This document shows, in pieces, positions 8,256-15,736 of a stretch of DNA of 57,996 bases (the first letter of the stretch is position 1; the number at the start of each line of letters is the position of its first letter). The position numbers were made by a program, and so were the translations under genes. Source of the DNA: Prevotella sp. Its GTDB lineage: Bacteria; Bacteroidota; Bacteroidia; Bacteroidales; Bacteroidaceae. The notes beneath the pieces were generated by a model. That model saw only the letters and a program-made list of their open reading frames with translations, was not told the DNA's origin and searched no databases. The stretch covers positions 1-57,996 of the forward strand of contig JAGAYI010000015.1 of NCBI GenBank assembly GCA_017940545.1. Direction: 5' to 3'.

Positions 8256-9518
8256 TTATTTGTTGACGTTCAGACTTGCGTATGCTTCGCCCATCAGCAA
8301 CAGGTCGCCGTCGTGGAGCAGTTCCACATCGACGCCACGCTGGAAAATCATGACGATGTCAGAGCCTCCGAACTTGAAGAAGCCCATCTCGTCGCCACGA
8401 TGCAGCGTTTGACCTACGTGCAGCGTGGGAATCCAGTTGACGCTGCATATCTGCGACATACCGACGGGAAGCATGGCTACCAAGCCGTAGTCTTCAGTCT
8501 CGATGATGGCGCAAGCACGTGTCTCGACCATCTGGAATCCGAGGTCGTTGACGTAGTAGTAGAGCTTCTCCTCGTCGTCCCAGAGGGTATAGCCTCCGCC
8601 TGCCGACACTCCGGGTACCGTGCGCAGCTCCTTGAGCACACCATCTACGGGGGCATGGTAGCGGTGGTAGCAGTTGACGTCCAGGAAGGTATGTGTCAGC
8701 GTGCCTCCGGCAAAGGCATCCTTGTATTGTGAGTCGTTGCCGATGAGCTGTGCGATGTCGGAAATCTTTGCTGTCTTGATTTGCAGGTCGTCATACACCA
8801 GCTGGTTGCGTTCGTCGATGGCCCAGGTCTTCTTCGGCCAGGAGTCGGCAGGCGCCACCACATCCGCGTCGGCAATGGGGCGTGCATCGGGCGAGGCGAG
8901 CTTGCGGGCAAAGAACTCATTGTACGTACGCCACAGGTTTCCCTCGCCGTACCATCCTTTGTCGAGTCCCCAGTCGGGGTCATTCTTCACCATATTATAA
9001 TAGGCGTCGTTCCAGCTGTCTTCCGTGTCAAGCCAGTCACCCCACGACTGGCTGTAGGTGGAGAGCCATGAGGAAAACGGTTCCACGAACTCGACGGTGG
9101 GGTAGAAGTACCCTCTGTCGCTCAGCTCTTCCAGCGGCTGGTCCACGATGAACCAGAAGTAGCCGATGCCCTGGTCGGTACGTCCGTAAAGTGAACGTCC
9201 ATAGTCGTTGGGCGCAGGGTGTATCATTACGTCCCAGGGCAGTTGGCGCACGTTCCAGTCAACGAAGTCATAGAACTCCGTCAGCGTCTGTGCGGGGTTA
9301 TACCTGCGGTCGGGGTTGATGGATGCCGCCTGTCTGATGGCGTGCTCCAGCAGTGCCTTGACTTCCGCATTCTCGTTACAAATGCGTATTAGTGCTTTTG
9401 TAGCCTCAGAGTGTTCTCTCTCCGGTTCCGGTGCAACGGGGTCTTCGTCCGTACAGGATACCATCAGGACTCCGACAAGGAGCAGTAGTCCTGCTATCAG
9501 TGATAAACTTTTCTTCAT
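8256..9518 (-). CDS. Phosphatidylserine decarboxylase-family lipoprotein
   Basis: This 420-residue protein has a lipoprotein signal peptide with the lipobox cysteine at residue 22 (VLMVSC), so it should sit outside the cytoplasm. The second half matches the phosphatidylserine decarboxylase family: YNEFFARKL (compare NEFFxR), DVNCYHRYHAPVDG (compare YHRFHSPVDG), SQICSVNW, and near the C-terminus FKFGGSDIVMIF, where the serine of GGS corresponds to the residue that becomes the pyruvoyl group after self-cleavage. The first ~200 residues are an acidic, Trp-rich extension without a recognised domain. A normal biosynthetic enzyme would face the cytoplasm at the inner membrane, so the substrate of this form is uncertain; related fungal and bacterial secondary enzymes exist. 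Confidence 0.8.
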   Translation of the reverse strand: MKKSLSLIAGLLLLVGVLMVSCTDEDPVAPEPEREHSEATKALIRICNENAEVKALLEHAIRQAASINPDRRYNPAQTLTEFYDFVDWNVRQLPWDVMIHPAPNDYGRSLYGRTDQGIGYFWFIVDQPLEELSDRGYFYPTVEFVEPFSSWLSTYSQSWGDWLDTEDSWNDAYYNMVKNDPDWGLDKGWYGEGNLWRTYNEFFARKLASPDARPIADADVVAPADSWPKKTWAIDERNQLVYDDLQIKTAKISDIAQLIGNDSQYKDAFAGGTLTHTFLDVNCYHRYHAPVDGVLKELRTVPGVSAGGGYTLWDDEEKLYYYVNDLGFQMVETRACAIIETEDYGLVAMLPVGMSQICSVNWIPTLHVGQTLHRGDEMGFFKFGGSDIVMIFQRGVDVELLHDGDLLLMGEAYASLNVNK

Positions 9519-9614
9519 GTTGTCAACATTTCATCATTTGGGCATAAAGTTACAATAAAAAAAAACAACGACCAAATGATTCCACAAAAAAGAGATTCTC
9601 GGCACCGGTATTGT

Positions 9615-9656
9615 CTCCTTTAACTCCCTTTAACTCCCTTAACCCCCTTAACTCCC
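9615..9656. repeat. Short tandem repeat, TTTAACTCCC-like units
   Basis: Four to five imperfect units of about ten bases (CTTTAACTCC, CTTTAACTCC, CTTAACCCC, CTTAACTCCC) lie directly upstream of the promoter of the next operon. Confidence 0.8.
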
Positions 9657-9666
9657 GATTTTTTCG

Positions 9667-9674
9667 TATATTTG
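9667..9674 (+). promoter_or_regulatory. -7 box upstream of the small secreted peptide and helicase
   Basis: TATATTTG matches TAnnTTTG. It lies 30 bases before the ATG of the 35-codon reading frame. Confidence 0.5.
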
Positions 9675-9704
9675 CACCACATTAAGAAAAAAGCGAAAAC
9701 GAAA

Positions 9705-9812
9705 ATGAAAAAGACGATGATTCTATGCCTGCTCTGGTGCTTCTTCGCCGGAGCAGCAAAGGCCAAGGAGGTACCACAGTTAGCCAATGCGCTTACCAGC
9801 AAGGTGAAGTAA
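9705..9812 (+). CDS. 35-residue peptide with signal-peptide-like N-terminus
   Basis: A short reading frame starts MKKTMILCLLWCFFAGAAKA, a good Sec signal, leaving a mature peptide of only about 14 residues that ends LTSKVK. The DUF3108 protein encoded upstream ends with the same residues. This may be a DUF3108 gene that lost its whole middle, or a chance reading frame. It is preceded by a promoter box and ends four bases before the helicase ATG, which favours translation. The function is unknown. Confidence 0.4.
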   Translation: MKKTMILCLLWCFFAGAAKAKEVPQLANALTSKVK

Positions 9813-9816
9813 ACCC

Positions 9817-12585
9817 ATGTGCGATATTCGCTGCACGGTGAAGCGCTGGGACGAGCGCTACATCTATGCCACCATACGGGACACGCACGAGGAATGCCGC
9901 ACGCCGTATGACGACTACCTGCGGCCACTGCTGCGCGAGGGCATGCAGCTGAACGTGCTCGACGACCTCATTGTGGTGGAACCCGACTTCCTGATTGACG
10001 TGTCGGCACTGGCGGCCATGTTTTCTGAGGGCACCCCCCATGTGCTGCTTTACACCGTGGGGCGCATGCTGCCCAGGGCCAACAGTCAGGCCATCTTGTT
10101 AGGTAACTTTGCGGGCAGTGCGCTCGACGACATCATCAACCAGCCGGACGCCACGCTGGGACGGACGCTGACGGAATCGTTTCGCGAACAGGCATTGCAG
10201 TTCTGTGCCTGTCCGGACTTCTCTCCACAACTCTTTAAGACCGATGCTGAGGTGCAGATGAGAAACCTGCGCCAGACGGTGGCCGTGCTCTTTGACGACT
10301 ACGACCGCGGAAAGGCCGTGCTCGAGCCGTCGTTTGTCTGCGAACGGTTAGGACTGCAGGGCCGCGTGGATATGATGACGACGGACATGCGGCTCTTAGT
10401 GGAGCAGAAGTCGGGCAAGCTGTGGGGCAAGGAGCACGGTGCACGGCAGCCGCACCGGGTGCAGCTGTTGCTCTATTACGGCATGCTGCACTACAACTTC
10501 GGCATTGAGGCTGACGACATAGACATGCGGTTGCTCTACAGCCGTTACCCGGCCCGCGAGGGACTGATAAAGACGCGGTTCGACAAGACGCTGTTTCGCG
10601 AGGCGATGGCCATGCGCAACCGTGTGGTGGCACAGGAGCTGCAGACGGCCCGCGAGGGCTTCGACAGCGTGCTGCCCCGTCTGACGGTGGAAGACAGCTT
10701 CGGGCGGTTCGCATCGCTGACGGCTGCCCTTGCAGCGCTGAACGACGTGGAGCGAAGCTATTTTGAGCGGCAGATGACGTTTGTATATAGAGAACAGGCG
10801 TATGGCAAGATAGGGGTAAGGGACGACCGGCCGACTACAGGCGAGCAGCGTCTTGCTGCGGCTGACCTCTGGAACATGCCGCTGAGCGAGAAGCGCGAGA
10901 CGGGAAACATTTTTACGGGACTCACCATTACCGGCAAGACGCAGTCGGCCGAGGGTAGCGGCTACGACCTGATAACGCTCAGCGTGCCGGACCAGGGTGA
11001 CGACTTCCTGCCAAACTTCCGCAGGGGAGACATGGTGTTGCTCTATGCCTACGGCGGCGAGCCGGACGTCAGGCGCAGCCTGCTCTTCCGTGGCCGCCTG
11101 CTGACCATTGAGACCAGTCTGCTGACCGTCAAGCTGAACGACGGACAGCAGAACCCCATGGTGTTTGCGGCAGCACGTTATGCCGTGGAGCACGACACGT
11201 CCGACGTGGGTACGGTGAGTGCCATCCGCTCGCTCATGGCCTTCGCCACGGCACCGCTGCCGAAACGCCAGCTGCTGTTAGGGCTGCGGGAGCCACAGGC
11301 CGACCTGACCGTTCAGCTGTCACGAAGCTACCACCCCAACTACGACGACGTGCTGTTGCGACAGAAGCAGGCCCGCGACTACTTCCTGCTGGTGGGTCCG
11401 CCGGGAACGGGCAAGACATCGATGGCCCTCCGGTTTATGGTTGAAGAGGAGCTGCAGTCAGGCGACGCGCAGTCGTCACTCCTGCTGCTGTCTTACACGA
11501 ACCGTGCGGTAGATGAGATATGCGGGATGCTGGTGGAGGCAGGCATTGACTTTCTGCGGTTGGGCAGCGAAACGTCCTGCGACCCGCGCTTCAGCCGCTA
11601 TCTGCTGCACGCGGCGTTAGGCGATGCTCCCAAGTTAGATGTCATTCGCCGCTACGTCAGGCAGACGCGGGTCGTAGTCAGCACCACCGCCACGCTGCAG
11701 TCGCGACCCTTCCTGTTCGAACTCAAGCATTTCTCGCTGTGTGTGGTCGATGAGGCTTCACAGATTCTGGAGCCCGACATTGTGGGCTTGTTGGCCAATG
11801 GTGCCGTGGGCCGTTTCGTGCTCATAGGCGACTATAAGCAGCTGCCTGCCGTGGTGCAGCAGCCCGGCCGCTACGAGTCGCTCTTCGAGCGGCTCATCCG
11901 TCTGGAGCGTCAGCAGGGCCGCCGGCAGTTCCTGGGAACGCTGCACAAGCAGGGCCGCATGCACCCCGACGTGGCTGCCTTTGCCAACGAGATGTTCTAC
12001 CGCGAGGAACGGCTTGAGCCTGTGCCCTGCGAGCACCAGTCGGACAACAGCCTGCACTACGATGAGCCCTCGGCGGATGCCCTCGACGACCTGCTGAAGA
12101 CCCGGCGCGTGCTGTTCATGGACAGCGGTACCGACCAGCCGGACGGCCACTCCGACAAGGTCAACGCTGCCGAGGCCCGCATTGTGGCCGACTGGCTGCG
12201 GCGCATTTACAGGCAATACGGGGCAGAGCGCTTCGACAGTCAAAAGACGGTGGGCGTCATTGTGCCCTACCGCAACCAGATAGGCATGATACGCCGCGAG
12301 ATAGAACAGACGGGCATTGCCGCGCTGCAGCAGGTCTCCATTGACACCGTGGAGCGCTACCAGGGCTCTCAGCGCGACGTCATCATCTATTCGTTCACCG
12401 TGCGCCACCGCTACCAGCTCGACTTCCTGACAGCCAACTGCTTTGAGGAGAACGGCCGCGTCATTGACCGCAAGCTGAACGTGGCACTGACGCGGGCACG
12501 CAAGCAGCTACTAATAACGGGCTGCGCTGCCGTTTTGCAGCACAACCCGTTGTTTGCAGAGCTTATCAGAAGGTATCAGCCGTAG
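9817..12585 (+). CDS. Dna2-like PD-(D/E)XK nuclease-SF1B helicase
   Basis: This 922-residue protein joins a RecB/Cas4-type nuclease module to an Upf1/Dna2-type superfamily 1 helicase. The nuclease core is GRVD with D185, then VEQKSGK with E197 and K199, then the QLLLY motif at 216-220. Helicase motif I (GPPGTGKTS) is near residue 527, motif II (VVDEASQ) near 642, motif III (LIGDYKQLPAVV) near 669, motif V (VERYQGSQRDVII) near 843 and motif VI (NVALTRARKQLLITG) near 887. It probably processes DNA ends, replication intermediates or RNA-DNA structures. The start follows the small peptide gene by four bases. It converges with the DUF2207 gene, with only eight bases between the two stops. Confidence 0.88.
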   Translation: MCDIRCTVKRWDERYIYATIRDTHEECRTPYDDYLRPLLREGMQLNVLDDLIVVEPDFLIDVSALAAMFSEGTPHVLLYTVGRMLPRANSQAILLGNFAGSALDDIINQPDATLGRTLTESFREQALQFCACPDFSPQLFKTDAEVQMRNLRQTVAVLFDDYDRGKAVLEPSFVCERLGLQGRVDMMTTDMRLLVEQKSGKLWGKEHGARQPHRVQLLLYYGMLHYNFGIEADDIDMRLLYSRYPAREGLIKTRFDKTLFREAMAMRNRVVAQELQTAREGFDSVLPRLTVEDSFGRFASLTAALAALNDVERSYFERQMTFVYREQAYGKIGVRDDRPTTGEQRLAAADLWNMPLSEKRETGNIFTGLTITGKTQSAEGSGYDLITLSVPDQGDDFLPNFRRGDMVLLYAYGGEPDVRRSLLFRGRLLTIETSLLTVKLNDGQQNPMVFAAARYAVEHDTSDVGTVSAIRSLMAFATAPLPKRQLLLGLREPQADLTVQLSRSYHPNYDDVLLRQKQARDYFLLVGPPGTGKTSMALRFMVEEELQSGDAQSSLLLLSYTNRAVDEICGMLVEAGIDFLRLGSETSCDPRFSRYLLHAALGDAPKLDVIRRYVRQTRVVVSTTATLQSRPFLFELKHFSLCVVDEASQILEPDIVGLLANGAVGRFVLIGDYKQLPAVVQQPGRYESLFERLIRLERQQGRRQFLGTLHKQGRMHPDVAAFANEMFYREERLEPVPCEHQSDNSLHYDEPSADALDDLLKTRRVLFMDSGTDQPDGHSDKVNAAEARIVADWLRRIYRQYGAERFDSQKTVGVIVPYRNQIGMIRREIEQTGIAALQQVSIDTVERYQGSQRDVIIYSFTVRHRYQLDFLTANCFEENGRVIDRKLNVALTRARKQLLITGCAAVLQHNPLFAELIRRYQP

Positions 12586-12593
12586 CCTACGAC

Positions 12594-14261
12594 CTATCTG
12601 ACACCGCCACCCGAGCCGCCGCCCGAGAAACCGCCGCCGCCGCCTGACGAGGCCCAACCACCGCCGCCGCTTTTCCACGTGCTGTTGGCGCTCTCAACGT
12701 CATGCACACCGCGCATGGCAGCCGCCGTAATGAGTGGCAGCACGTCGTTGTCGTTCAGCTGACGACAGATGTCGTCCATCTTCAGGTATTCCGGGTTGGC
12801 TTGCATCATGTCCTTGCGCACCTGTTTGGCTATGCCGAACAGTTCGGCAAATACCAGATAGTCTTTCCACAGGGCCACCTCCGTTGCATGCCGTTCGTTG
12901 GCCAGGGTGAAGTCTTCCAGAAACAGCTTCATGCCCAGCACCTCACGCACGTTCTTCAAGTCCTTGCTGCACGAGTGCAGTGAGCGCGATGCCTTCATGT
13001 TTGTCAGCAGGGTCTCCACGCTGCCCGTATGCTTTTTCATCCACGTCCTCAGCTCGTTGGGCTGCAACAGGTGGTCGTCGCCGGCCGCTTCGTCGAACAT
13101 GGCGAAGAGGCGGTTCAGCAGGAAGCGGTCAGGCGTTTTCTCGCTGATGTGCAGCTCCTTGATGGCTATGAGTTTCTTGAGCTTGGGCTGTCCGCCTGTC
13201 AGTTTCCTGAGTCCTGATGGTTCCACCCAGTGTTCCTCGATGGCCAGTGCGCCTATGCTGATGAGTTTCACCACCAGTGCGCTAATCAGGTTTTCTTTGC
13301 TGTACGACACCCAGCTGTAGGCATTCAGCACTTCGTACGACTTCTTCAGGCTGCCATTGTAGGGCAGTCCGCGAAACCAGAGCAGGTTCTGCTTGGCCTC
13401 GTGGCGCTTCCACCAGATGTAGGCAAAGTAGATGACGCAGCCTATGGGCAACAGCACAAAGATGGCCAGCAGGGCCAGTATCTCGCACAGCCAGTCAATC
13501 CAATCGTCGAGCGACTTCTTGTTGTAGTCGCTGCCCTCGAAGGCACGCTCCCTCAGCTGTTCGAAACTGCCCGCCACCGACTCTGAGGGCTGCAGCACTC
13601 CCTTCTCAAAGCGCAGCATGACAATCATGGACTGGTCGTCGTCCATGGCGCTGGCCGTCTCAGCCACCACTGTGCCGTCCCGCCACTGTATGTCGCCGTT
13701 GTAGCGGAAGGCCCACATCTTGACGTCTTCCTGTGCAATGGGCTGCTCGTCCTGCCGCATAAAGGTGATGCGGGCGTGTTCGGCAGCTGGCTTGATGTTC
13801 TGGGCCACAAACATGAAGTTGAAGCCGTCGGCATCGTCGTAGGCACGCACCAGGTCAGTAACCCTGTAGCTCACGGTATAGGTGCGGCTGCCCTCGTTGC
13901 CCAGGCCCCAGCAGAGCTCGTAGCCGTCGCTCTTCGTCACTATGCAGCACTTGCCGGCCTTCCAGCTGCGGCTTCGGTCAACGTCCCAGTCGCCAATGTT
14001 CTCGTACGTCAGGCCCGTCTCGTCGCTCACCGTCAGGTCCCTCACCGTGCTGCCGTTCATGAAGCCCATGACGATGTAGCACTCGGTGCCCACGTCGTCA
14101 ATCGACATGCGGCGCACCTCGGTGATGTAGGCATCGCCGTCAGCCGCCAGCCTCACCGTCATGTCTAAGTCGTGCAGCGTGGGGCCGGCCTGCAGCGTTG
14201 CGGCAGCCGTCAGCAGCAGCACTGTCAGTGCTGCCGTCAGTTTATTTTGTAAACGCTTCAT
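12594..14261 (-). CDS. DUF2207 membrane protein
   Basis: From this ATG the protein has 555 residues: a signal peptide (cleaved near LQAGP), a ~220-residue extracytoplasmic beta-rich DUF2207 domain, a strong transmembrane helix (EILALLAIFVLLPIGCVIYFAYIWW), a cytoplasmic region of ~250 residues and a tail made almost only of Gly and Ser (GGGGWASSGGGGGFSGGGSGGG). Tails of this kind are characteristic of the family. A longer start 12 codons upstream would lie deeper inside lemA; I chose the ATG that opens the signal peptide. It overlaps the LemA gene by 20 bases, so the two are translationally linked. LemA and DUF2207 are frequent partners; the function is unknown. Confidence 0.88.
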   Translation of the reverse strand: MKRLQNKLTAALTVLLLTAAATLQAGPTLHDLDMTVRLAADGDAYITEVRRMSIDDVGTECYIVMGFMNGSTVRDLTVSDETGLTYENIGDWDVDRSRSWKAGKCCIVTKSDGYELCWGLGNEGSRTYTVSYRVTDLVRAYDDADGFNFMFVAQNIKPAAEHARITFMRQDEQPIAQEDVKMWAFRYNGDIQWRDGTVVAETASAMDDDQSMIVMLRFEKGVLQPSESVAGSFEQLRERAFEGSDYNKKSLDDWIDWLCEILALLAIFVLLPIGCVIYFAYIWWKRHEAKQNLLWFRGLPYNGSLKKSYEVLNAYSWVSYSKENLISALVVKLISIGALAIEEHWVEPSGLRKLTGGQPKLKKLIAIKELHISEKTPDRFLLNRLFAMFDEAAGDDHLLQPNELRTWMKKHTGSVETLLTNMKASRSLHSCSKDLKNVREVLGMKLFLEDFTLANERHATEVALWKDYLVFAELFGIAKQVRKDMMQANPEYLKMDDICRQLNDNDVLPLITAAAMRGVHDVESANSTWKSGGGGWASSGGGGGFSGGGSGGGVR

Positions 14262-14832
14262 CAAGGTTCGGGTAGTTACGTTTCTTCTCGTCGTCAACCT
14301 TCAGGTATTCCTTCTCAGCGAAGTGCAGCATGCTGGCAACAATCGACGATGGCCACTGGCGCACCATGCGGTTCATCTTTGTTGCCGTGTCGTTATACAC
14401 CATACGGCTCATGCGTACGTTCTCCTCGTATTCCTTCTGGCCGTTCTGTGCGTTCACGTAGAGCTCGGAAGCCTTCAGCTCAGGGTAGCGCTCGAACACC
14501 ACGTTCAGGCGACCCATCAGCTGGCCTAACATGTCGCTCTGCTGGTTAATGGCCTCGGGCGTCGATGCCTTGCCACCACGGGCCTCCACGGCCTTGATGA
14601 TGGTCTCCGACTCGTGGGCAGCATACTTCGCAGCTGTCTTTGCCAGGGCAATAACGGCGTCGAAACGTGAATTCAGCTGCACCTCTATCTGGCTCAGCGC
14701 GTTCTTGCAGAGCTCGTCAAGACTGACCAGCTTGCGCTGTGTCATAACAAAATAGGCGGCCACAACAACTAATAACAACACGATGCCCACACAAAGCAGG
14801 GACATCAAAACAAAAACGAATGTCATTTCCAT
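14242..14832 (-). CDS. LemA family membrane protein
   Basis: This 196-residue protein has an N-terminal membrane helix (VFVLMSLLCVGIVLLLVVVAAYFV), then the all-helical LemA domain: LDELCKNALSQIEVQLNSRFDAVIALAKTA (split here for length), RLNVVFERYPELKASE and YNDTATKMNRMVRQWPSSIVA, all family signatures. It is anchored in the inner membrane. The physiological role of the family is not settled. It is first in a two-gene unit with the DUF2207 gene. Confidence 0.92.
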   Translation of the reverse strand: MEMTFVFVLMSLLCVGIVLLLVVVAAYFVMTQRKLVSLDELCKNALSQIEVQLNSRFDAVIALAKTAAKYAAHESETIIKAVEARGGKASTPEAINQQSDMLGQLMGRLNVVFERYPELKASELYVNAQNGQKEYEENVRMSRMVYNDTATKMNRMVRQWPSSIVASMLHFAEKEYLKVDDEKKRNYPNLDEAFTK

Positions 14833-14908
14833 AGGTCTGAAAAATTTTTAAAGGGTTAGATAAATGATTTTTATGTCGCAAAGATAATAAGAAATATTTG
14901 AATTGCGT

Positions 14909-15475
14909 TCAGAACTTGTAGCGCAGACCGGCACACAAAATACCCTTCTCACCGAAGCCTGCCTCTACAAAGCCGCGGAAAGCCTCACCACCGGCCTCGA
15001 CGCCAAGAGCAGAGACATGGAACATGAAACAGGCGGAGTTGTCGCTTTCCACCTTTTTTTCTCCGTTATAGTCTGAAGATACCTTGTCGCTGACTATCAA
15101 TACACCTGCCGATGCAGAAGAATACAGGCCCCAGTGATTCTTGCGAAGCCAGTTGAGCTTTACGGAAGGCATCACCGCGATATATTTCGACTTTAAGTGG
15201 TCATTGCTCCACTGACAACCAGCAATAGAGGCCACACCACCGAGGGCTACGGCAGGCGTGACATGATGGTAATACTCAACACCGATGGGTCCCCAGAACT
15301 TGTCTTGGCTTGAACTGGAGAATGCAGCACTGAACGCACCAGAAAGAAGCCAACCGTAATTGGAGGCAGACATGAAACCATAGTACACACCAATCTCATT
15401 CTTCAACTCGTCATTCTGCGCGTGGGCAGACACTGAAGCCACCACCAAGGCGGCAATCAACATTAATTTCTTCAT
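14909..15475 (-). CDS. Outer-membrane beta-barrel-like protein
   Basis: This 188-residue protein has a signal peptide (cleaved after ASVSAHAQ). The mature region is made of alternating hydrophobic/polar strands rich in Gly, Tyr and Trp and ends with a phenylalanine (GLRYKF), as expected for a small outer-membrane barrel. I do not recognise a specific family. It has a near-perfect two-box promoter and stands alone between the LemA gene and a hairpin-rich intergenic stretch. Confidence 0.7.
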   Translation of the reverse strand: MKKLMLIAALVVASVSAHAQNDELKNEIGVYYGFMSASNYGWLLSGAFSAAFSSSSQDKFWGPIGVEYYHHVTPAVALGGVASIAGCQWSNDHLKSKYIAVMPSVKLNWLRKNHWGLYSSASAGVLIVSDKVSSDYNGEKKVESDNSACFMFHVSALGVEAGGEAFRGFVEAGFGEKGILCAGLRYKF

Positions 15476-15506
15476 GATAGTAATTGTTTGAATAAATATT
15501 TTGCCG

Positions 15507-15538
15507 CAAAGATAATAAGAATTATTCTATTACACAAA
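15507..15538 (-). promoter_or_regulatory. Bacteroidetes-type promoter of the barrel protein gene
   Basis: On the minus strand TTTG, exactly 20 bases, then TATCTTTG: a full match to the -33/-7 consensus. The expected leader is about 25 bases. Confidence 0.85.
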
Positions 15539-15570
15539 TTGTGGCGCATTTTTCCAGACTCCTATATATA

Positions 15571-15733
15571 TAAAGAAGGTACGCGCACACGTGCGTACCT
15601 TCTTTATTCTATAGGGAGGAACTCGTTCCTCGTTTCCTTTACTCATCGAACTGAAGCCCCGTCAGAAAATCGGCTTCAGTGCCTAAACATCAAGCAGCCG
15701 CTTTTCTCCTCAGGAGTGAGCGGCTGCTTTTTT
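15571..15733. ncRNA. Run of four hairpins, candidate small RNA or terminator cluster
   Basis: Four dyads follow one another: 15571-15606 (14-bp stem TAAAGAAGGTACGC), 15616-15631 (GAGGAAC/GTTCCTC), about 15651-15679 (TGAAGCC/GGCTTCA) and 15692-15731 (AAGCAGCCGCT/AGCGGCTGCTT, followed on the plus strand by six T). The last is a textbook plus-strand terminator with no plus-strand gene before it, so a small plus-strand RNA is possible. Alternatively the cluster is the 3' end of the minus-strand ATPase transcript. Confidence 0.45.
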
Positions 15734-15736
15734 CAT

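Noticed and set aside
9615-9656. Second CRISPR array
   Set aside because: Units are ten bases and contiguous, with no spacers.
9705-9812. Firm call of this peptide as a DUF3108 pseudogene
   Set aside because: Only the last six residues match and the signal peptide is ordinary; evidence is too thin.
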